This document shows, in pieces, positions 51,801-64,000 of a DNA stretch of 64,000 bases (the first letter of the stretch is position 1; every line of letters begins with the position of its first letter). The notes beneath the pieces are model-generated. The model did not search any database. It saw only the letters and a list, made by a program, of their open reading frames with translations, and was not told the origin of the DNA. The stretch is from Piscicola geometra (Eukaryota > Annelida > Clitellata > Hirudinida > Piscicolidae), in NCBI GenBank assembly GCA_943735955.1, contig OX030958.1:3589031-3653030 (forward strand), read 5' to 3'. The position numbers were made by a program, and so were the translations under genes.

Positions 51801-53879
51801 AAACACAATACAGTATGAGTGTGTGCATGGGTTTGGAGTGTTCGAAAAAACAGTGAAAGTGTCTGTGTGGATTTGCAGCTTAGAGGGCGTTAGAAAAGCG
51901 GAAGGACTGGGAAAAGGCTTCCTTGCATGGAGCAGAGTTACGCTTTTTCAAGAACTATAAAATATACCTACTGCCTTCAGAATGCATAAATCAGCTTTGA
52001 TGCGTTTGTTATTGTTGTTCTGACGATAATTTGTACACAATAAACTTGCATTGTTTCCTGGATTTGTGTATTGCACAGTATCAAATAGACATACAACCAT
52101 CCATACACTGAAATGGGGACTGGCAGACAAAAATTGGGAGTAATTACAGTGGTGTGTAGGCTATATATAGGCGAGTAATTATTGATTTGTGTGAAAGAAA
52201 GAAGAGAAGAAAGATGGACGTGGTAGAAAATTGAGTGAGTTTAAACGATTAAGAGCTGTGGATGGAGTGTAAGCTGAATAATGTGAAAAAGGATGGCAAG
52301 GAGAGAATGGAGGTTTGTTGCATTAACAAAAGAAGTGAATGAAGCGATGAAGAATGAAATTAGAGTTTAATTTGCTCAATTCGGAGTGATGAATGAGAAT
52401 GCAAAAGTCCGATGTACTCAGATTCAATTTGGAAATGGAAACTTTCGACGTATTTTGCAAGAAATTGAAGATTATGCGAGAGGAAAAGAGATGGGTTGAA
52501 AGGATTAGGGGCCGTAATGGGAAAGGGAATTTATTGTAGGATAGAAAAGATTAAAAAAACATTTGGCTTACAGTTCAGTTCATGCAGACTTTCGGAGGCG
52601 CAGAAAGACGGAAGGAACGAGTTTTTAATAGAAAGATAAGCTCGATGTCCCGATTGTTGAAAGATCGCACTTTATTGAGGCATAAATACTGCCTATTTCT
52701 TCCATAACTTGCATTTTCATTTTTTTCATTTCTTTATCTGCAAGCTGATAAGCTTTGCTTTCAAGCTCATATTTAATCATCTTTGAATTTAAATCAAGCT
52801 TCTTGACATATTGCTACATTATTTTTTATATTATTAAAAATCCTTCTTTAAAATTTTTTTTATAAAAACATGTGATAATTTTTTTCTATATTCAGGTAAA
52901 CATTTGTAAATGTTTTTATAGCTTAATCTAGAGTAATCTTCATTCTTCTCTTAGATAAAATTTGATTAAAGTACACACTCAATGGCATGAACCAATTAAA
53001 TGAAAATGTAAATTGAATTAAACACTCACTTTGCTTTTATAAGTTTTTTTATATTTTCCTAAAGACTGCGCAAACATTGCAAAACAGTGTCGAGTTCCTA
53101 AACAAACTGTGTAGAAGATTCCAAGTTTTAAATATAAAAATAAAAAAACTTTAAAGAACCTAATGCGCTGTTTTTTGTTGCTTTTTTTGTGATGAGAGAA
53201 AAATAGACATGAGAATCAAGCACGAAACTTACTTGACTAATCAAAGGCCTAATCTCACATTCAACGCTAAGTCCTTGAGAAGTTCATTATCTGGAAATTA
53301 CTCAAAACGCCAGTGTCGACTCAGTCTCATTAAAAACATCTTAGGAATCCTTTGAGGGCTGCTTAATCCTCAACAACAACAAATTAATAAATAACCCAGA
53401 AAGCTTGAATGTTGAGCTCCCAAAGGCACACACACGAATGGATCGGCGAGCCGTGCTGAGAAGAGGTAGCTTTCAACTTATTTTTCTTTGCTCCCATGAA
53501 TGATCTGGCATTAACTAGATACAATTAAATGAAGAGACAATTTAAACCATTTTAGCACTTTATGAGTTCGTTTTGATAATTATGGGTTGGCAATGCATTC
53601 CTTAGAAAAGTTTGCTTTTCGGGCATTTTTGTGAACGGCGTCTGACTAATTATTGGTGACTTAGGTTTTTCTGATCTTGTGAGATATGTGGATCAATCCA
53701 TTTTACTGTCAAAATGTGGGATGCAGATTAAAGCTGCATCTTAGTTGGTTTTGTATTCACAAGAGTTTTTATGTTGTTACTGAGTTATTTCTATTTGTAA
53801 AGCTTCTCAATGGTATTATATTATAAATTGTGAGACAAGAAGCATCCAGTTCATCAGGCAGATAAATGAGCTATAAAGG

Positions 53880-53990
53880 TGTTACTGGTGTGGTGATGGT
53901 GTAGTGATGGAGTAGTGATGGTGTGGTGTGGTGATGGAATGGTGAGGGTGTAGTGATGGTATAGTGATGGAGTGGTGATGATGTGGCGAA
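53880..53990. repeat. GTAGTGATGG minisatellite
   Basis: Short units such as GTGTGGTGATG and GTGTAGTGATGG alternate over about 110 bases. They are imperfect and non-coding. Confidence 0.7.
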
Positions 53991-55056
53991 GAGCGATATT
54001 TATATAAGCTAATTTGAATAATAAGGATATAAAATAGAAATTCGAATGATTACCTCGACAAAAGCAGGAGTCATGAAAATAAATAATTTAGAAACGAGTT
54101 CTTAATTGTTTTTTAATAAAATCCTTAACAAAAATATTTTGATTCTTTTTCAATAAAAACTTCGGAAAATAAAATCTTTGAGTACAAAAACATAGAATGT
54201 GTATTTCAAACTAAAAACAAACGCCAAGTTTGAAATATTTGCGAGCACTCGTCCACGAGAGACTCTTGTCATTCGTGGTGCTCTATTTGCCTTCGTTCCT
54301 CGGCCACTAATGTCTTCTTTCTTGCGTCTATGTGGCAGCTGAAAATAATGTTGAAATTGGCTAGAAGGTTCGGAGAAGGGAACAAAAATAAACGGCTTAA
54401 ATGGATTGTGTTCCGGTCAACGCATCTGTGTTTCTATTAATTTTTAATTTCGAGATTCGTGTTTCGCTTATGACTTTTTATAATTTCTATTGGAATTAAT
54501 AAATGATAAAAAACACACACTTGAGAATTGTTGTTTCATTTAAAATTCAACTGATATTCCACGCTTTATTCATAAAAAATAAACTTTCGCATTTTCATTC
54601 ATGCAAAAAATTGAATTATTTTTCAATTTTGCAAAAGTAATTTCAAGTTTTTCTTTTCTAAAACGCATTTTTTGTGCTTTCACTGCTCGAAAGTCGACAA
54701 CAAAACAAGAATTAACTGTTCCCAGATACGCTGCGTGCCTGCGTCCCTCGCTTTGACAACTTCGGAGTTTTATATAAATATAATATAAATTCAAATTTCA
54801 AAATTAAAATTCTTTCCATCTATTTTTCTTTTCTATTATTCTTTCTCTCACTTCTTTCAACCAACCCAGCCTTCTTCAGCCCTTTCCAGCGTCAGCACAC
54901 ATCGTCTCCCCACGCACCGTTTGCTCTCCTTGTTGTTTGCATGCACTTGAACTTCTTTTTCTTTCATCCATTCGGACATTCTTTCTACCATTTTTTATCC
55001 ATCTGATTTCTCTTGCAATCATTTGTCCAACAGTTTTCTTTATTAATTTTTATCCC

Positions 55057-55356
55057 TCCATCCATCCATCCATCCATCCATCCATCCATCCATCCATCCA
55101 TCCATCCATCCATCCATCCATCCATCCATCCATCCATCCATCCATCCATCCATCCATCCATCCATTCATCTATCCATCCATCCATCCATCCATCCATCCA
55201 TCCATCCATCCATCCATCCATCCATCCATCCATCCATCCATCCATCCATCCATCCATCCATCCATCCATCCATCCATCCATCCATCCATCCATCCATCCA
55301 TTCATTCATCCATCCATCCATCCATCCATCCATCCATCCATCCATCCATCCATCCA
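55057..55356. repeat. (TCCA)n tetranucleotide array, about 300 bp
   Basis: About 75 TCCA units interrupted near 55163 and 55299 by ATTCATC variants. The His-Pro-Ser-Ile frame on + and Met-Asp-Gly-Trp frame on - are repeat translations, so the 207-codon frame over it is not taken as a gene. Confidence 0.95.
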
Positions 55357-57091
55357 ATCCTCAAAAACCCCATCTTTTCAACATTCCCCACTGAAGCCAC
55401 AACGACCATGCCTCACGTACCAAACTCAAGTGGACGTCGCCTTAGACACACATGCTGCATGAAAGAACGAAACAAAATGCCATCATGGAGTTTAAATGAA
55501 GAAGAGGAATGTCAGCAGTTAGTTAGACCCCGAACAAGTGATTGCATGCTTGATTCATAAATAGTGCTGAAGTTCTTTTCGGTTTAAACCACTTCGAAAC
55601 ATTCGTTGGAATTGTATATAAGGTGCACAAGAAGGAAGTATGATAAGATATGGCATGATTTATTGCTGGGTTGAAGGTTCAGCAGTTGTTGAATCGCTAT
55701 CTAACCGTTGTTTGTGATGGTGTTGTAGTGTAAGTGTTGTTGTATTTGTGATAGTTTTGTTGTGATTATTGATGTGTGAAGTTTTTGTTGAGATTTTACA
55801 GTTGGTGAAGTATTTGTAAACTTGTAAACTATGGCAGTTCCTTTTTATAGAAATAGTTATTATTAAAAAAATTCTAATTTTAAAAATTAAATTGTTTTTT
55901 AAACTAATTGTTTTATTATTGTTTCGATGTTCAAGTTTGTTTGTGAAGCGCTTCAAATCTTTGCTCTGCAAACCAGCTGATTAAGGGCTTTGTGTCTGAA
56001 AAGCTGAAGCACTTAAAACAGGAAAAATAGAAAAATTAAAGTGAATAAGATGGAGAGCTTGAATTTTGGAAGAAAAATAGTTTCAATAAAATGAATTGAA
56101 ACAAAAAATAAGGTTGTTTTTTAAAAATAATATTAAAAAATAGAAATAGAATAAAAAATGGAAATTAACTATTCCTTGTACTTTATTAACTCTCGATTTA
56201 TAAATTCAAAGAGAGCTTATTCATCGATTCAACTATTGTGACTTTTTTTTCCAAGTAATTTTACAACAACTTGATGTGTTGAAGTTGTGGATGTTGGTCG
56301 TTTAAAAGTGCATCAAAAATTTAAATCTTCACTGCAAGAGGCTGTGCTGTCGTGGATGCCTCGAGCACTCACATACAGCCTTTACTACGCCATTCAAATG
56401 TGCGCTTGGAATCGCTTTATGGCAGGAATGAAAGCGTATCAAAATAAATATTTGGAAAAGCATTAAAAACATATCAATTCTTGAAGTTTTTAATAAAAAC
56501 TTAGAAAATTCTTTTTTCGTTTTACATTAATTAAGCTTTCCATTACGTAACTGCAACAATGGGAAAATCTTTTTAATCCTGTAAAAATTGTAAACATAGT
56601 GGGCTCAGTATTTACGGAATTCCAATTATTTTCTAAATGTAACAAAACGAATTTATTCTCGGCAGATCTTTTAATGAAGACCCAAAGAAGTGTGCTGTGT
56701 TTAGTTAGACTATTTCCCAGAACTTTAGACAATTCAAATGCAATTGTTCCACTTAAGCATATTGAGATGTTGCACAATGAAACTATAAATTGATGTATAG
56801 TTCCACGTAGCAGATTAAAATGACCATCAAATATTCAATGCATTCAATATTTAACAAAGCACCTTGCTTCTTCTTCATTCATCACAGCCGAATGGCTTTA
56901 CATTCTCAACATGATCTTACCAATTTGCAGTCTCAGCTATTCGCAAACCGAATTTATGAATGAAAAATGTTGATATATTTTCCACTTTTTAGTTTAAATT
57001 ATTATTAATTTTATATTGGTCTAATCACTTAAAAATCCAAGTAAAACTCTGATCATTTCCTAACCTTGACACACCATTTTTTCCAACACAG

Positions 57092-60374
<3,283 letters not shown>

Positions 60375-63300
60375 GTGGGTGGGAGATGATGGTTTCGAAT
60401 GCTGGAGGTTTAATGCGATAGTAGTATGATAGGGGTTACGGCTTAGTTAATTTAAAATATAGTTTTCAGATAAATAAAATATCATGAAAGCAGAACACCT
60501 TGATAATGTCTTTTATTTAAACTCTTACGTAATAAGAACTCATGTTTTTTGAAACTCAGTCTTTTCTTTTTATCATCTCTTCAGTAGCTCAAAAAAAATT
60601 CAAACCATGAAGTGGTCTGAAAGTTTGAAAGAATTTTTTTCCAAATTTCATCCTAGTTTATTCAAAAATAACCGTCTAAATTTGTCTTTATAGATAACAC
60701 ACACTCTGGTGTTCGATGCATTCTGGAATGTTATTAAAGGTGTCGTAAAGGTTTCATGAAGTTTAAGCTATGATGAGTTTGTAAGATGTGTGGCTGTTTG
60801 TGTTGTGTGAGGGATTGTAGGAAATAGTGTGGTTTGGAAAATTGAATGGAAAGTGAAATTAATAAAAAAAAGTCTGCTACACAGAAAAGATATGAATTGC
60901 TGTTGGAATGAAAATATAATTAAAACTCACAAATTATTGAAAAATAAAAATAAAAATTTCATAGACTTTAATCAAATTCAGCACTTTTCAATGAAATTTT
61001 CAACCAACTTGGAGCTAGGCTCAAATAAGTCGAAACATTTTCGAAGCAATCATTTTGAAACTCAATCTAATTTTCAAAGCAAAAGACCTCAAAGTCCCAA
61101 TGGGCGGAGCATTTTAATGGTTTTAAAGCGCACAAAACATTAATATTCTGCAGCCTCAGAATGAAATTCCGTCGAAAATATTCAACGACATGAAAAAAAA
61201 ATTCTGCACACTTTGAAAGATTTGAGTGAAAACAGGAAACTCCTTAGTTTTTCTTGTTTACTCTCAACTGCCCTTTCTTTTGAACCAGCTCTTTCACTTT
61301 TTCCTTCGACATTAGACCCATTATTTTCATTATTAATTACCTTCATCACCATTAATGAATGTCTATTGTCATTTTAATTTCGTGCTATCTCACGAGTCTC
61401 CAAGATGGATACCAGTGCACGCGCAGGAATGGCTGACAAATGGCAGGACAAGGAATTAGAAAGTGATGAAGGGCACGTGAAGAGCGGAAAATCTCGAACG
61501 ATGAAGGCACCTTTGGACGCTCAGGAGCTGGTGGCTTACGGACTGCTCCATAAATCAAGTCGTTTGGAGAAAAGCTACTGAGAGCAATGGGAGCTTAAAT
61601 GGTTGAATTGTTATTGATGCCTGTAATAGACTGGCTGTCTCATAAGCCCTTCATTATTAATCACATTTCAAGATTATTTTCAATGCCATTAACATTTCCA
61701 TTTTCACCGACCTTTTCTTTATTTTTGAGAGACTTTTTTGGCTTGAACTTCTATCTAGTTTCCATTCTCAATTTTAGACATCATACATCCACCATACAAA
61801 AAAGCAGAAATTTTTTTTGCATACACTAAGAGCAGATTTTGAGCTTAATAATTTAAAATTCAAAGTCTAAAACATAAAATAGGTTCAAAGGAAATTATTC
61901 AAAAGCTGAAAACTCTAATGAGAACTGGATGTCAAAAAATAAAAAACAAAACAAAACAAAAAATTCTTTCAAGCTGAAAAGAATGAAGATTTTAAAGAGT
62001 GAATAGAGTCGATACGTCTTGTTTCGAAATCATTTTTCTTGTTTGGTTCTTTTAATCCTTTTCCTGCAGTCAGTGGGGATTTGGCATTCTTTGGCTTTTC
62101 TTTCTAGCTTAAAAGCAAAAAAGCGAGCAAAAGCTTCATGGAGGCAATCTCAAACTTATAATGACGAAAAAATTTGAAACGTTTATGAATTTCTTTTTCT
62201 CGTAAAGATCATGTTCAAAAGGCATCATAGAAGTATATAGGCAACCAAATTTATTTGGAAGTAAGTTATATTAAAAACCTACAGATTCAAAAATGATTTT
62301 TTCAGACATTTTTATTTGAGTTTTTATCAATGAGAATTTAGATTTAATGAGGTTTTACGGCTCAAATCAAGCATAATTTATAGTTTATCCGACATTTTCT
62401 TTTTTCAAGCAGAATGATTTTCAAAGGCCTCTTTAATATTTAAATTTATTGTTTTTTTTCGATGGATCAACTTGAATTAAAAATTATTTTTAACATTTTG
62501 TAAAAGATGTTCGACGATTTTCAAAGGTAGAATAATTACATAGTATTTGAAAGAAATTACCAAATTTGCAGCAAAATTTAATTAGTGTTCCAATGTGATA
62601 AATTTAAATTTGCCATACAACTAAATTTCATTCACTGTTCCGCTGAAACCCTTATTTACTAGAGAAAAACTAGAAAAACTAAAGCTACTACGATAGACAC
62701 TGCAACATTGAAACTACTAACAAAGTAGTAACAGCCATTAACACACTCAAAAAACTACTCACACCTTGTTCAGCGTTTTGTTGTGGTATTTAACATTGCC
62801 ACACAACACAGGATCTTGAAGGTCACATTGAAAATCGCTTTTTTGGCATGAAAACACAATGATTAACGCAAAGCGATTGTCTTCTTTAAAAATCAATTTA
62901 GATAAGGAATGTGTTTTATCAGCATGTTTGTTATCAAAAAGTTAAAACTGCAAATACATTTTTTGAAGAAGATTTTAGTTTGAAATAAAAAGTAGAAAGA
63001 TTGAGTGAAAGTAGGCATTTTCATGTTGATCAGGGTGAACCTTTTTGCGGTTCGAATCTTCATCAGCCTTTCAGACGTTTCCAGCTAAATAAATGAGCCT
63101 TTCTATTTTTGTACCCCAGAGCATATAAATTGGAATTCAATTAGTTTTACTCTTTTTGATTTTTGTTTTGATTATGAGTTTTTTTAAACAAATGCGGTCA
63201 ATGTATTTTTCGAAATAAATTGTTTCATTCATTATTATGATATCTTGTTTTATAAATCAATGTAACTATCTTTTTGAATATGAATGTTTTCATTTATTCT

Positions 63301-64000
63301 TTCCGGCAAGTATGATTCAGGGTGAATGTATCATCAGACTGTTTGAATCCTTATCAGAAAGAATGAGCTCAATGATCAAAAATCAAATTTTTTAAATCAT
63401 TCAAAATCTCTATCGAAAGCCCGAAATTAAATCTCTAGTCTATTAAAATTTTCTGATTTTTATTCACCATTCTTGCCTCTATATAAATCAGAGGGACACC
63501 ACGTGCAGACCACACAAAACACACTCCAGCACACTCTCCTGACCAGCGCCATGAATCACTCTCAACGGCAACTTGCCTAAGGGATTCCTCCAAAAAACTA
63601 TGTTGTTTCTGATCATTAAATTATCTTCAAAACTTCCTTTTACCATTCTCCCACTTTTTTTCTTTTTAGTCCTCATTATATACTCTTATTTTTCTTTCTT
63701 CTATAATACTCCAACTAGAAATTATTCTTCAATACGAACTCAAAATAAAAAAACATTAAAAAACATAAATAAACTCAATGTATATGACTTCAGAAAATTA
63801 TTTTTAGAGTATATCATTGCTAGATGAGATTTTATTGCACAAACACAAAACCATATCAAAGTTATAAAAAATGATTTTTAAAATTTATTTAAAAACACAA
63901 TTTTAGTTTTCAAAATATGCATAAAACTTAAATATATTTTTTCATGAAGTTGAAATTAGTTTCAAAAGTCTAATGAATTTGTATATTTGAAATGTAAGCA
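60375..64000. other. AT-rich sequence downstream of the last gene 2 exon
   Basis: If gene 2 continues, this would be intron. No exon for the second half of the CUB domain, a sushi domain or a transmembrane helix could be found. A good-looking acceptor at about 62060-62069 is followed by a frame without domain character. A small open frame at 61405-61581 is listed separately. Confidence 0.55.
61405..61581 (+). CDS. Small open frame, 58 codons, unknown
   Basis: ATG-initiated and clearly richer in G+C than its flanks, it reads MDTSARAGMADKWQDKELES and ends SSRLEKSY before TGA. It is charged and hydrophilic, with no recognisable domain. It could be a small gene, a last exon or chance. The frame is open for a further 30 bases upstream of the ATG. 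Confidence 0.2.
   Translation: MDTSARAGMADKWQDKELESDEGHVKSGKSRTMKAPLDAQELVAYGLLHKSSRLEKSY

Noticed and set aside
54937..55560. 207-codon frame with His-Pro-Ser-Ile repeats
   Set aside because: Encoded by the TCCA array. The unique ends resemble no protein and the array has a matching artefact frame on the other strand.

Overview
This is AT-rich (roughly two thirds A+T by eye) animal nuclear DNA. Long introns, GT-AG splice sites, very long microsatellites, hAT-type miniature transposons and extracellular domains found only in animals (SUEL lectin, CUB, sushi) point to an invertebrate metazoan. I cannot name the phylum from the sequence alone. Nothing bacterial, viral or CRISPR-like is visible. 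Most long open frames are translated simple repeats (poly-Leu, poly-Ser, poly-Val, His-Thr, His-Pro-Ser-Ile) and are not genes.

The window holds parts of two related genes, both on the + strand. Gene 1 (13364-25415) lacks its 5' end but has its 3' end. Eight exons join in phase into 659 codons plus a stop. In order they encode a SUEL-type (rhamnose/galactose-binding) lectin domain, an Asn/Gln-rich stretch, a CUB-like domain, a sushi/CCP domain, a short juxtamembrane exon, one transmembrane helix and a cytoplasmic tail of about 220 residues. An AATAAA signal follows the stop. Gene 2 (57092-60374, perhaps with an upstream exon at 43674-43790) begins the same way: a SUEL domain in three exons, then a Gln/His-rich stretch, then the first part of a CUB domain. 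It leaves the recognisable region before the CUB domain is complete and probably runs off the right edge. The two SUEL domains align along their length, so the genes look like old tandem paralogues of a lectin-type cell-surface receptor.

Layout: 1-13.36 kb has no exon I can defend and may hold distal 5' exons or regulatory DNA of gene 1. Gene 1 occupies 13.36-25.5 kb. The region 25.5-57.1 kb is gene-poor and repeat-rich. It contains TAG, GT, ATC and TCCA arrays, a decayed hAT transposase fragment at 35.2 kb and a hAT-type MITE at 36.7 kb. Gene 2 occupies 57.1-60.4 kb, with a 570-bp TAG array inside the intron that splits its SUEL domain. The last 3.6 kb has no convincing exon.

The best leads are: the tandem SUEL-CUB pair with low-complexity inserts from CAA-type repeats read in different frames; a 15-bp minisatellite that starts at a splice donor and keeps the lectin reading frame open as a Gly-Gly-Trp-Arg-Ser repeat; two MITEs of one family with perfect 8-bp target-site duplications; and a (TG)109 tract 23 bases after the sushi-exon donor.
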